A stretch of DNA of 64,000 nucleotides from Streptomyces humicola (lineage in GTDB: Bacteria; Actinomycetota; Actinomycetes; Streptomycetales; Streptomycetaceae): contig NZ_JANFNG010000021.1 in the NCBI RefSeq assembly GCF_024436035.1, forward strand, positions 1 to 64,000. The letters run 5' to 3'. This document shows, piece by piece, positions 25,093-33,843 of the stretch. The notes below the pieces were generated by a model. That model ran no database searches, was not told where the DNA came from, and was given only the letters and a program-made list of their open reading frames with translations. The position numbers and the translations under genes are program-made. Numbering within the stretch: position 1 is the stretch's first letter; each line of letters begins with the position of its first letter.

Positions 25093-26127
25093 TCAGCCGC
25101 CGATGGCGGACATCGGGCGCTGCGGTTGCAGGAACGAGGGGTCGTCGAGGCCGGAGCCCGCCTTCTTGCCCCACATCGCGGCGCGCCACAGTGCGGCGAT
25201 CTCGGCGTCCGCCGCGCCGGCGCGCAGCGCCGTGCGCAGGTCGGACTCCTCGCGGGCGAACAGGCAGTTGCGCACCTGCCCGTCGGCGGTGAGCCGGGTG
25301 CGGTCGCATGCGCGGCAGAAAGGCCGGGTGACGGAGGCGATCACTCCCACCGTGGCCGGGCCGCCATCGACGAGCCAGCGCTCGGCGGGCGCCGAGCCGC
25401 GCGCGGAGGACTCCTCGGGGGTGAGGGTGAAGCGGGTGGAGAGCTTGGTGAGGATCTCCTCGGCGGTCACCATGTTCTTCCGCTGCCAGCCGTGCTGGGC
25501 ATCGAGCGGCATCTGCTCGATGAAGCGCAGCTGGTAGGCGTGTTCCAGGGCCCAGGCGAGCAGTTCGGGGGCCTCGTCGTCGTTGATGCCGCGCATCAGC
25601 ACGGAATTGATCTTGACCGGGGTGAGGCCGGCATCACGGGCTGCGTGCAGACCCTCGATGACATCCGTGTGCCGCTTGCGGCGGGAGAGGGTCTGGAAGA
25701 CGTCGGGGCGCAGGGTGTCGAGGGAGACATTGACCCGGTCGAGCCCGGCGTCGCGCAGCGACGCCGCGATGCGGGCCAGGCCTATGCCGTTGGTGGTCAG
25801 CGAGAGCCTGGGGCGGGGTTCCAGAGCTGCGCAGCGCCCGACGATGGAAACGAGGCCGGGACGCAGCAACGGCTCGCCGCCGGTGAATCGCACCTCGGTG
25901 ACGCCCAGGGTGGTGACCGCGATCCGGACGAGCCGCACGATTTCGTCGTCCGTGAGCAGATCGGGCTTCGCGAGCCACTGCAGACCCTCCTCGGGCATGC
26001 AGTACGTGCACCGCAAATTGCACCGGTCGGTCAGCGAGACCCGCAGATCGGTGGCGATCCGCCCGTAGGTGTCGATCAGCACGGGTTGCGCGCCTCCCCT
26101 CGGGGGCGCGGGACGCGCCCTTTGCAT
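25093..26127 (-). CDS. moaA: GTP 3',8-cyclase (molybdenum cofactor step 1)
   Basis: Radical SAM enzyme that starts molybdopterin synthesis from GTP. The 344-residue protein has the N-terminal cluster motif CNLRCTYC within VSLTDRCNLRCTYCMPEEG, GGEPLLRPG for SAM binding, and a second cluster in the C-terminal domain (CRACDRTRL with a further Cys in VRNCLF). It ends in the Gly-Gly tail (SAIGG) needed for activity. I chose the ATG at 26127, preceded by GGAG. The longer open frame upstream is not family sequence. No other moa gene is adjacent. Confidence 0.96.
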   Translation of the reverse strand: MQRARPAPPRGGAQPVLIDTYGRIATDLRVSLTDRCNLRCTYCMPEEGLQWLAKPDLLTDDEIVRLVRIAVTTLGVTEVRFTGGEPLLRPGLVSIVGRCAALEPRPRLSLTTNGIGLARIAASLRDAGLDRVNVSLDTLRPDVFQTLSRRKRHTDVIEGLHAARDAGLTPVKINSVLMRGINDDEAPELLAWALEHAYQLRFIEQMPLDAQHGWQRKNMVTAEEILTKLSTRFTLTPEESSARGSAPAERWLVDGGPATVGVIASVTRPFCRACDRTRLTADGQVRNCLFAREESDLRTALRAGAADAEIAALWRAAMWGKKAGSGLDDPSFLQPQRPMSAIGG

Positions 26128-26297
26128 CTTGCTCCAGCGTAGATCGCGGGTCCGACATTCCCACCGGAGCCGGTGCGCGGGCAACGCCCGCATCCGTATC
26201 CGCACTCTGCCGCAGAGTACGCGATGACCTGCCCCTTGCAACAATTTGTTTAAAGCGTGGGCCGACACCGCGCCCGCCCCGGTTCGTTCTACAGGGC

Positions 26298-26483
26298 GTG
26301 AGCCCCCCGCCGCCCTCTCCGCCCCCAGCGTCCGGCAAGCGGCCGTACGGCAGCGTGCAGCTTGCGGTGCCCGTGACACCCCCGGCCGCCGCCCGCGCCT
26401 CCTGGCGTCCGCCCGCCGGCGTGTGGTTCGGGCCGCGGGTGCCGATACCGCCACTGAGCATCGAGGGGCTGCGCGGCGCCTAG
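26298..26483 (+). CDS. possible 61-residue proline-rich protein
   Basis: A short frame from GTG 26298, of the form SPPPPSPPPASGKRPYG with C-terminal IPPLSIEGLRGA. Nearly nine in ten third codon positions are G or C, as in real genes here, but proline-rich GC sequence gives that easily and the ribosome-binding site is weak. It lies in the 360-base gap between moaA and the dehydrogenase relic; the rest of the gap shows only an AT-richer patch (AATTTGTTTAAAG, about 26242-26254). Confidence 0.3.
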   Translation: MSPPPPSPPPASGKRPYGSVQLAVPVTPPAAARASWRPPAGVWFGPRVPIPPLSIEGLRGA

Positions 26484-26487
26484 CGGG

Positions 26488-27034
26488 TCAGGGCGTGACC
26501 AGCACCTTCAACGCGGTGCGCTCGTCCATCGCGCGGTAGCCGACGGGCACGCCCTCCAGGGGACCTCCAGGTCGAAGACGGGTGACGGGTCGATGGCACC
26601 GCCGAGTACGTCGCGCAGCAGCTCGGGGATGTAGGTGCGCACGGGTGCGATCCCGCCGCGCAGCGCGATGTTGCGGCCGAACATCACCCCGAGGTCGAGC
26701 CCGGTGCTGCTGCCGTGCGGGACACCGGCGCAGCCGATCGCGCTGTCCCGCACGATGTTCACCGCGGTGCGCATCGACTGCTCGGTGCCGACCGCCTCGA
26801 TGACGGCGTGCGCGCCCTGCCCGCGCGTCATTGCGCGCACCGCCTCGACGGCGGCGTCACCGCGCTCCGCGACGACCTCGGTGGCGCCGAACCTGCGCGC
26901 GATGTCGGTACGGGCCTGGTGCCGGCCGAGGGCGATGATGCGATCCGCGCCGAGCCGGTGCGCCGCCAGGATCCCGCACAGGCCGACCGCACCGTCACCG
27001 ACCACTACGGGGCGTGGATGACGGTGGCGCGCAT
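26488..27034 (-). pseudogene. zinc-dependent alcohol dehydrogenase relic
   Basis: ATG at 27034 opens MRATVIHAP, the classic start of a medium-chain zinc alcohol dehydrogenase, but TAG follows at once. One frame away the sequence continues VVVGDGAVGLCGILAAHRL, the NAD-binding Rossmann start near residue 170 of a normal enzyme. The whole catalytic domain with its zinc ligands is missing. The tail VFDLEVP loses frame near 26561 and continues in another frame as LEGVPVGYRAMDERTALKVL to a TGA at 26488. So there is one large internal deletion plus one frameshift. It lies at the end of the amidohydrolase operon. Confidence 0.88.
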
Positions 27035-27113
27035 GAGGGTCATCGGATGATCGGTGAGCCGTGGATCAGATGTACGTCACCAGACGCTACGCCTGCCGGT
27101 GCGTCGCCGCACG

Positions 27114-28349
27114 TCACCAGACGCGCGGCGCTCCGCCCACCGCGAAGGCGGGACTCGTCGCGTCCCGAGGCGGCTCTTGGAGCGGCTCGGATATCTCCTC
27201 GGCCGTGGGCCCGACCCTTGCGGCTATCGGGTCGAGCAGGTCGAGGTCGAATCCGTAGACGCGCGCCGCGTTGCCGCCGACCATCGCCGCGACCTCCCCG
27301 GGCGGCAGACCGGCGTACGCAGCCCGCAGCCCTTCCCTGGTGTACGGGTAAGTGCCTTCGTCGTGCGGGTAGTCGCTCCCCCACATGATCTTGTCCAGGC
27401 CGATGCGGTGACGCAGCGGCGCCTCGTGCGGGCGCATGAAGCTCGCGCCGACGAAGCAGTTCTCCTGCCACACCTCCTTCGGCCCGCGCCCCATCGTCTC
27501 GGCGAGCCCCGCTCCGAACTTCGCCTCGGCGGTCAGCGTCCCCGCTGTGCCGGGAGCCGCCCGCACCAGCCGCCCGTGGTAGTACTCCAGCATGTCGAGC
27601 ACGCCGGGGATCCACCCCGATCCCTGCTCGGTGAGGACGAGCCGCAGCCGTGGATGGCGGTGGAAGGCGCCCCCGAAGAGCAGGTGCCACAGCGCCCGGT
27701 GCGAGAACCAGGTCGTCTCCACCATGAACACGGCGCGGGACGCCGGATCGTCACCGAGCGGCGGCGACGCGGTGCCCGCATGGTGGTTGACAGGCACCTC
27801 CAGCTCTTCGCACACCGCCCACAGCGGGTCGTAGACGCGCGAGTGCAGCTCCGGCAGGCCCGAGCCGGGGGGTGCGCCGGGAAGCGTCACTCCCCCGTGC
27901 AGCCCGGCCGACTTGGCCCATCTCACCTCCCGTACCGCCTCGTCCACGTCGCCCAGAAGGATCTGCGCGACGCCCGCGCGGCGGCCCGGCGCCTGGGCAC
28001 AGAAGTCGGCAAGCCAGCGGTTGTGGGCGCGCAGCCCGGCCCAGCGCAGCTCGAATTCCTCAGCCGTCGGAGCGGGGGCGGTGAGCGAGCCGCTGGGAAA
28101 GAACGGCGGGACGGTGTTGGGGAAGACGACCTCGGCGACGATGCCGTCGGCCTCCAGCTCGGCGATCCGCCGGTCGGAGTCCCAGTTGCGGTCGGCTTCC
28201 GGCGCCATCAGGTCCTCGAACGGATTGACGTACGTGGCCGCCCACGCGTCGAAGGCCTCATGGTGCCTGGACTCCAGATACGGCCGGTAGTCCAGCAGAT
28301 CGGCGCCGGCGTGGCAGTCCGCCGAGATCACCGTATAGCGGTCGTTCAC
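27114..28349 (-). CDS. amidohydrolase-2 family protein (copy 1)
   Basis: A 411-residue TIM-barrel metal-dependent hydrolase or decarboxylase of the ACMSD/gamma-resorcylate class. Visible family features are SADCHAG at the first strand, NHHAG mid-protein, and the C-terminal WGSDYPHDEGTYPYT with the catalytic Asp. The GTG at 28349 overlaps the stop of copy 2 by four bases. The two copies share layout and motifs and look like old tandem duplicates. Substrate unknown. Family members often decarboxylate or hydrolyse aromatic acids and cyclic ketone products. Confidence 0.88.
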   Translation of the reverse strand: MNDRYTVISADCHAGADLLDYRPYLESRHHEAFDAWAATYVNPFEDLMAPEADRNWDSDRRIAELEADGIVAEVVFPNTVPPFFPSGSLTAPAPTAEEFELRWAGLRAHNRWLADFCAQAPGRRAGVAQILLGDVDEAVREVRWAKSAGLHGGVTLPGAPPGSGLPELHSRVYDPLWAVCEELEVPVNHHAGTASPPLGDDPASRAVFMVETTWFSHRALWHLLFGGAFHRHPRLRLVLTEQGSGWIPGVLDMLEYYHGRLVRAAPGTAGTLTAEAKFGAGLAETMGRGPKEVWQENCFVGASFMRPHEAPLRHRIGLDKIMWGSDYPHDEGTYPYTREGLRAAYAGLPPGEVAAMVGGNAARVYGFDLDLLDPIAARVGPTAEEISEPLQEPPRDATSPAFAVGGAPRVW

Positions 28350-29638
28350 GTTGCCGTCTCCCTCCCCACGTACGGAAAGTCGTGCCCCGTCAACCAGTGG
28401 CGGCCTGTCTCGCGGGCTCGTGCCCACGACGCCTCGACCGCGCTCTGGTCCTCCGGCTGGCCCAACTCCTGCGGCCGTGGCCCGATCCGGGCCGCAACCG
28501 GCCGCAACGCATCGGCGTCGAACCCGAAGACGTCGAGTGCCGCAAGACCCAGCATGCGCCTCGCCTCTGACACCGGGATGTCGTGGAAGGTGTCGCGCAG
28601 CCACTCGCGGGTCCTCGGCCAGGTGCCCTCCGGGTGCGGGAAGTCGCTGCCCCACAGGATGTTGTCGATGCCGATCTCGTAGCGCTGGGCCAGCTCACGG
28701 CGTTTGGTGTTGGTGGCGCAGATGAAGACGTTGCGGTCGAGGTAGGCGCTGGGTGGCTGCGTCAGCTCGGCGAACGGGGAGAGCTTCTTGCCGCCGTGCG
28801 CGCCCAGGTAGAGCCGGTCCATGAACCACAGCAGGTTCGGCAGCCACCAGCAGCCCGATTCGGCGACGCCGAAGCGCAGCCCGGGGAAGCGTTCGAAGAC
28901 CCCGGACCACAGCAGGAACCACAGCGGACGGGCCGGCCACCAGGTGACCTCGCTGACGTAGATGCCCAAGTGGTCGCCGTACTCATGGCGCGGTGCCGCT
29001 CCCGAATGGGTGACGACGGGCATCCGCAGCGCCTCGGCCTCCGCCCACACCGGGTCGTAACGACGATCGTGGTAGGGGGCCTTGTCGTCCCACATCGCGG
29101 GGATCATCAGCGCGCCGAGTCCCGTCTCCTTCGCCCGCCTGATCTCGGCGACGACCTCCGCCACGTCCCCCGTGACCGGCAGCAGCGCGACCCCACAGCG
29201 GCGTTGGGGCTCACGGGCACAGAATTCGGCGAGCCAGCGGTTGTGAGCGCGTGCCCCCGCCATGCCCAGCTCCGGGTCCTGGTCGCCGCTCAGGCCGAGG
29301 CCGACGCCGAAGGGCGCGGCGGTTCCGCTGTCGACGGCGTCCGCGTCAGGGAAGATCACTTCCGCGGCGACTCCGTCGCCGTCGAGTTCCTTGTCACGTT
29401 GTGCGCTGTCCCAGCCCCCGCGCAGTCCCTCCTCGTTGTCGGCGAACCACCGCGCCGCGAAGGCCTCGTTGCGGACGCCGAGCCGGGTCATCGCCTCGCG
29501 CCGGGCATCACGTTCGGAGAGGAAGTCGTCGAACTCGCGGTGGAACCTGCTCTCCAGGTAGGGCCGGTACTGTTCGGTCGGCGGACCGGCATGGCAGTCG
29601 GAGGAGACGATCAGATACGGCTCCGGCATATCCGGCAT
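28346..29638 (-). CDS. amidohydrolase-2 family protein (copy 2)
   Basis: A 430-residue paralogue of the next gene, with VSSDCHAGP, THSGAAPRHE and WGSDFPHPEGTWPRT. Both proteins share RPYLESR-H-EFD near the N-terminus and GLGALMIPAMW/GLHGGVTLPGA at the same strand. The ATG at 29638 has GGGGGCAGGT just before it; a second ATG nine bases on is possible. It is third in the operon, 39 bases after the SDR gene. Enzymatic substrate cannot be assigned. Confidence 0.87.
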   Translation of the reverse strand: MPDMPEPYLIVSSDCHAGPPTEQYRPYLESRFHREFDDFLSERDARREAMTRLGVRNEAFAARWFADNEEGLRGGWDSAQRDKELDGDGVAAEVIFPDADAVDSGTAAPFGVGLGLSGDQDPELGMAGARAHNRWLAEFCAREPQRRCGVALLPVTGDVAEVVAEIRRAKETGLGALMIPAMWDDKAPYHDRRYDPVWAEAEALRMPVVTHSGAAPRHEYGDHLGIYVSEVTWWPARPLWFLLWSGVFERFPGLRFGVAESGCWWLPNLLWFMDRLYLGAHGGKKLSPFAELTQPPSAYLDRNVFICATNTKRRELAQRYEIGIDNILWGSDFPHPEGTWPRTREWLRDTFHDIPVSEARRMLGLAALDVFGFDADALRPVAARIGPRPQELGQPEDQSAVEASWARARETGRHWLTGHDFPYVGRETAT

Positions 29639-29677
29639 ACCTGCCCCCAATCATCCAGTGGTCCAGTCGTCATCGGG

Positions 29678-30565
29678 TCATTGGTCGAGAATGAATCGTT
29701 CGAGATAGTCCGGATTCGATCGGTCGAGCATCGATTGCGATCGCGCCCTGATCTGCGCGTCGCTGTGCTCGCTCGGCGGCAGCATCCAGAAGCGGTCTTC
29801 CCTGATGCCGCCGACCACCAGCTCCGCGACGTCCTCGGCCGGGGTGAAGCGCACCTCGTGGCCGGCGTCCCGCATCGCCGCCTCCCACTGTGCGAGCGTG
29901 CGGTAGGGGGTGCGGCGGGGACGGGACTTGGCGTACTTGTGCTGGCGGTTGCGGTGCGAGTCCCACAGACCGGTGCGCAGCATGTGGGGCCCGGGGAAGA
30001 GGACTGAGGCGCCCACACGCGCGCCTTCCGCCTTCAGATGCGCGTAGAGCGACTCGGTGATGGTGACGACGGCCGACTTGGTGACGGCGTACACGGACGC
30101 GGTCGGCAACGGCGCGATCCCGCCGTCGCCCGATGAGGTGTTGACCACATGACCCGGTTCGCCGCCGTCCAGCATCCTCGGCAGGAACGCCTGGATGCCG
30201 TGGAAGACGCCCCAGACGTTGACGGCGAAGGCCCATTGCCAGTCCTGCGGGTCGTGCTCCCACATCCGGCCTTCGGCGCCCGAGCCCACACCGGCGTTGT
30301 TGCACAGGACGTGAACAGCGCCGAAGGCCTCGTAGGCGGCGCGCGCGAGCGCGTCGACCGAGGAGCGTTCGCTCACGTCGGTCGCCACCGCCAGCGCGCG
30401 GGCGCCGCGTTCGCGCAGTCCGGCGGCGGTCTTGTCGAGCGCCGGCTCCTCGATGTCGGCGAGTACGACCCGCAGCCCTTCGGCGGCGAACCGTTCCGCC
30501 ATGGCGCGCCCTATGCCGCTTCCCGCTCCGGTGACCACCGCCACCTGTCCTGCCCGAAGCTCCAT
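29678..30565 (-). CDS. short-chain dehydrogenase/reductase
   Basis: A 295-residue SDR with cofactor motif TGAGSGIG, NNAGVGSG, catalytic Ser in NTSSGDGG and YAVTK. An Asp after the second strand (VLADIEEP) suggests NAD rather than NADP. The 45-residue C-terminal extension (YRTLAQWEAAMRDAGHEVRF onward) is longer than in plain SDRs. Its start overlaps the acetoacetate-decarboxylase-like stop by one base (TGATG). Context suggests oxidation of a hydroxy or keto intermediate in the same catabolic route. Confidence 0.88.
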   Translation of the reverse strand: MELRAGQVAVVTGAGSGIGRAMAERFAAEGLRVVLADIEEPALDKTAAGLRERGARALAVATDVSERSSVDALARAAYEAFGAVHVLCNNAGVGSGAEGRMWEHDPQDWQWAFAVNVWGVFHGIQAFLPRMLDGGEPGHVVNTSSGDGGIAPLPTASVYAVTKSAVVTITESLYAHLKAEGARVGASVLFPGPHMLRTGLWDSHRNRQHKYAKSRPRRTPYRTLAQWEAAMRDAGHEVRFTPAEDVAELVVGGIREDRFWMLPPSEHSDAQIRARSQSMLDRSNPDYLERFILDQ

Positions 30566-31359
30566 CACGGCTCCTTCACGGGCGCATCGAGGATCTGCGC
30601 CGGGTCGTCGTAACGCTGGTGGATGTACGGCAGCAGCGCCTGCGCACTCACTCGTTCGGCGACACGACCGGACTGGTCGCCGGTCTTCTCCCCGATGGTG
30701 ATCCCGACGAGGCGGCGCACGGCGAGGTCGGCGACCGGATCGTAGGCGGACTCGCGCAGGACGACGCGCCCGGTCACCGGCTCCAGCCTGCGCACGCGCT
30801 CGCGGCGCGTGCAGTGGACGAGCAGCGGTTCGCCGTCGAGGCCGTTGCCGTCCACCGCGGGCAGGAACTTGTAGTAGAAATCGGTCTTCTCGCTCTCCTC
30901 GGGCAGCGGAAGCGGCCCGCCGACCGCCCCGTCGATCTCGACGAATGCGATGCCGTGCCGTGCGAGCCTGGCCGTGACCACGTCGCCGTCCCGTTCGACC
31001 GTGACCTCCCCGAGCTTCTTCGGTTCGCCGAACACCTCGCGCCCGCCCGTCAGCGCGCGTTCCGTGGTCATCGGCATGACCAGCGGATACCACCCGTCGA
31101 CGGCGCCGTGCCGGGCGGCGACCGCCACGGATCCCGCGCCGAGCGTGTGGCCGAACAGGTCGACACGGCTGATGTTCGCCCGCACCAGCGGCCTCTCGCC
31201 CGGTTTCAGCGGCGGTGGCAGGACCTGCGCCAGCAGCTCCGGTTCGGTCTCCCAGATCGCGACCACGCCCGTCGACCAGATGTCCGCGAGCGACGCCGCA
31301 CCGCCTCTCGCCGCCTCCCGCTCCACATCGCTCCGCGGGCCGTACCTCACTCGCACCAT
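30565..31359 (-). CDS. acetoacetate decarboxylase family protein
   Basis: A 264-residue protein with the ADC-family core: GREVFGEPKKLGEVTV contains the adjacent lysine pair whose second member forms the Schiff base in true acetoacetate decarboxylase, and SRVDLFGHTLGAGSV precedes it. The first gene of a four-gene minus-strand operon. I chose the ATG at 31359 (MVRVRYGP), after GAGGGGAGCC. Many ADC-family members are hydratases or decarboxylases of other keto acids, so acetoacetate itself is not assured. Confidence 0.85.
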   Translation of the reverse strand: MVRVRYGPRSDVEREAARGGAASLADIWSTGVVAIWETEPELLAQVLPPPLKPGERPLVRANISRVDLFGHTLGAGSVAVAARHGAVDGWYPLVMPMTTERALTGGREVFGEPKKLGEVTVERDGDVVTARLARHGIAFVEIDGAVGGPLPLPEESEKTDFYYKFLPAVDGNGLDGEPLLVHCTRRERVRRLEPVTGRVVLRESAYDPVADLAVRRLVGITIGEKTGDQSGRVAERVSAQALLPYIHQRYDDPAQILDAPVKEP

Positions 31360-31498
31360 GCCGTGGCTCCCCTCTTCCGCGCCTGTCCCCCGCATCGGTC
31401 CGCTGCAACTTTCTGATGCACCGTCACATTCTTCGCGTGAGAGGTAAAGACACGTGCACGTACGGACCTGTCAGTGGCGGCCCGTATCCTCATGGACC

Positions 31499-32518
31499 AT
31501 GCTGGAGGACCTCACCACCGCGCCGACCGAGCCCGCCTTTCCGTGGCCCGCCGCCTACCCGGACGGCTATGCGGTGGTGGACGTGGAGACCACCGGCCTC
31601 GGCCGCGACGACCGGATAGTGTCGGCGGCGGTCTACCGGCTGGACGCCCGTGGCGACGTCGAGGACCACTGGTACTCGCCCGTCAACCCTCAGCGCGACC
31701 CAGGACCGGTGTGGATCCACGGTCTGACCAGCGAACAGCTCGCGGACGCGCCGCTGTTCGCGGAGATCGCCGACGAGCTCGCCGAACGCCTCGCCGGACG
31801 CGTGCTCGTGGCGCACAACGCGGTCTTCGACTGGTCGATGATCGCCCGCGAGTACGCCCGCGCCGACCACCGCCCGCCGGTGGAGCAGCGGTTGTGCACC
31901 ATTCTCCTGTCCAAGGAGCTGCGGCTGCCGCTGCCCAACCACAAGTTGGAGTCGCTCGCCGCGCACTACGGCGTCGTCCAGCAACGTGCCCACCACGCCC
32001 TCGACGATGCGCGCGTCCTCGCCGAGGCGTTCCGCCCCAGCCTGCACATGGCCGCCACGGCAGGGCTGCGGCTGCCGCTGCACACCTGCCGTCCGCTCAC
32101 CGAGTGGTCACCGGCCGGCGGCCCGCTGCGCTCGGCCGGCTACGCACCGCGAAGCTGGCGTCCCTCGCGCAAGCGACCGCCGTGCCCGTACCCCAACCCC
32201 GGGCGGCTGGAGCCGGGCGGCCCGCTGGTGCAGGGCATGCGGGTGGCCTTCTCGGGCGACACCACGGTCGACCGCGAACTGCTCGAGGACCGGGCGACCG
32301 AGGCCGGGCTGCACGTCGCATCGGCCGTGTCGCGTCTGACCAGTCTGCTGGTCACCAACGACGCACTCTCGCGGACCGGCAAGGTCGTCAACGCGCACCG
32401 CTTCGGCACGCCCATCGTGGACGAGCGGCGGTTCCGCGAGCTCCTGGACGGGGTCGTGCCCGCCCCCTCGCTGATCTGTGGGCAGCCCGCGGGGCAGGAG
32501 TGGACGGGACGGGATTAG
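31499..32518 (+). CDS. DEDDh 3'-5' exonuclease with BRCT domain
   Basis: A 339-residue protein related to the DNA polymerase III epsilon subunit. The exonuclease domain (about residues 20-185) has ExoI VDVETTGLG, ExoII HNAVFDWSM and ExoIII HHALDDARV, giving D-E-D-D with His. A BRCT-like domain follows (about 240-325, VQGMRVAFSGDTTVDRELLE, ending VDERRFRELLDG). The fusion is common in actinobacteria and suggests a repair role rather than replicative proofreading. The ATG at 31499 has no strong ribosome-binding site. Confidence 0.9.
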   Translation: MLEDLTTAPTEPAFPWPAAYPDGYAVVDVETTGLGRDDRIVSAAVYRLDARGDVEDHWYSPVNPQRDPGPVWIHGLTSEQLADAPLFAEIADELAERLAGRVLVAHNAVFDWSMIAREYARADHRPPVEQRLCTILLSKELRLPLPNHKLESLAAHYGVVQQRAHHALDDARVLAEAFRPSLHMAATAGLRLPLHTCRPLTEWSPAGGPLRSAGYAPRSWRPSRKRPPCPYPNPGRLEPGGPLVQGMRVAFSGDTTVDRELLEDRATEAGLHVASAVSRLTSLLVTNDALSRTGKVVNAHRFGTPIVDERRFRELLDGVVPAPSLICGQPAGQEWTGRD

Positions 32519-32607
32519 GCCGCAGGAATAGGCCGTACGAGCGGAGTGGTCGCGACGCGTGCCGCACCCGCTTGCCGGGGCGCCCACGGCAGCGCAGGCT
32601 GGGTTGC

Positions 32608-32859
32608 ATGGCACGATGTGAGGTCTGCGGAAACGACTACAACATGGCTTTCACTGTGGAAGCCCAAGGCGCCCGCCACACCTTCGACTGCTTCGAGTGC
32701 GCGATCCACCGCATGGCTCCCATCTGTGAGCACTGCCGCGTGCAGATCGTCGGACACGGCGTCGAGGCGGACGGCCGCATGTACTGCTGCGCGCACTGCG
32801 CGAAGGCCGAGGGAGCGACCGGCATCGTCGACCACGTCGAGACCGCCGCGTCGTTGTGA
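32608..32859 (+). CDS. small Cys-rich protein, prokaryotic metallothionein-like
   Basis: An 83-residue protein with CEVC at residues 4-7, CFEC at 28-31, CEHC at 40-43 and CCAHC at 60-64, plus several histidines: enough ligands for two or more zinc ions. FECAIHRMAPICEHC is the strongest block. Similar actinobacterial proteins are named prokaryotic metallothionein, although spacing suggests treble-clef or zinc-ribbon folds rather than a metal store. It lies 90 bases after the exonuclease gene. Function unproven. Confidence 0.78.
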   Translation: MARCEVCGNDYNMAFTVEAQGARHTFDCFECAIHRMAPICEHCRVQIVGHGVEADGRMYCCAHCAKAEGATGIVDHVETAASL

Positions 32860-32910
32860 CAGGCACCCCCTAGCGGCAGCCCGTGCGGGAGCGGGTTGTA
32901 CCGTCGTGGG

Positions 32911-33768
32911 GTGTACCGCTTCCTGCTGTCCAGGCAATGGGTGATCCTCACCCTCATCGCCCTGATCCTGATGCCCGTCATGGTGGAGCTGGGCATCTGG
33001 CAGATGCACCGCCATGAGCAAGAGAACGCGACCAACGCAGTGATCAGTGCGAGCCTGGCCGCACCCGCCGTCCCGGTGGAGAAGCTGACTGCGCCGGGCG
33101 CCCGCGTGCCGTCCCACGACAACTTCCGGACCGTGACGGCCACCGGCCACTACGACACCGCGCACCAGGTTGTGGTGCGCCACCGTACCTCGGCCGACGA
33201 CTCCACCATCGGCTACTACCTGGTCACGCCGCTGGTGATGACCGACGGCAGGGCGGTCCTGGTCAATCGCGGCTGGATCCCGGCGCCGCAATCCGGAAAC
33301 GACGCCCAGTTCCCCGTGCTGCCGCCCACCCCCTCCGGCCAGGTCTCGATCACCGGCCGCATCCGCCCCGACGAGACGACCGCGAGCACCGGCATCGTCG
33401 ACCGGCCGGGCCTGCCGCCGCACATGATCATGCTGATCAACAGCGGCAAGCTGGCGAGCCAGCTGCCCGAGCAGGTGCTCGGAGGCTACGTCGAGCTCAC
33501 CGGTACCTCTCCCAGGCCGACCGGCAGCCAGCCCCAGCCCGTCCCCGCCCCCACGCCGGGCCAGAGCAACGGCGGCTACAGCCCCCCGCACCTGGCGTAC
33601 GCCTGGCAATGGTGGCTGTTCGTTGCCATGGTCCCGGTCGGATGGGCCATCCTGGTACGACGGGAGCTCAAGGACCGGCGCGCCCAGCGGGCGAAGGCGA
33701 CGGCGCAGCCGGGCCAGGGGCAGGACGAGAAGCCCTCGGTCCCCGCGGAGGCCTCCCTCGCGGAGTAA
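32911..33768 (+). CDS. SURF1 family cytochrome oxidase assembly protein
   Basis: A 285-residue membrane protein with the SURF1 layout: N-terminal helix (about residues 8-25), a periplasm-facing domain containing GHYDTAHQVVVRHR and LVNRGWIPAP, and a C-terminal helix (AYAWQWWLFVAMVPVGWAIL). SURF1 assists heme a insertion into aa3-type oxidase. The GTG at 32911 begins VYRFLLSRQW as in relatives. A TTG at 32896 after GGGAG is the alternative. Confidence 0.9.
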   Translation: MYRFLLSRQWVILTLIALILMPVMVELGIWQMHRHEQENATNAVISASLAAPAVPVEKLTAPGARVPSHDNFRTVTATGHYDTAHQVVVRHRTSADDSTIGYYLVTPLVMTDGRAVLVNRGWIPAPQSGNDAQFPVLPPTPSGQVSITGRIRPDETTASTGIVDRPGLPPHMIMLINSGKLASQLPEQVLGGYVELTGTSPRPTGSQPQPVPAPTPGQSNGGYSPPHLAYAWQWWLFVAMVPVGWAILVRRELKDRRAQRAKATAQPGQGQDEKPSVPAEASLAE

Positions 33769-33843
33769 CGTCCCCTCGCGCGCCCCGGCACACCGGCACC
33801 ACCGGCACGACGTGACGACAGCTCGTTCGAGGAAGGCGGCACT

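Noticed and set aside
26508-27005. 165-residue alcohol dehydrogenase as a functional gene
   Set aside because: It lacks the catalytic domain, an orphan N-terminus lies just upstream in another frame, and the C-terminus is frameshifted. I treat it as a relic.
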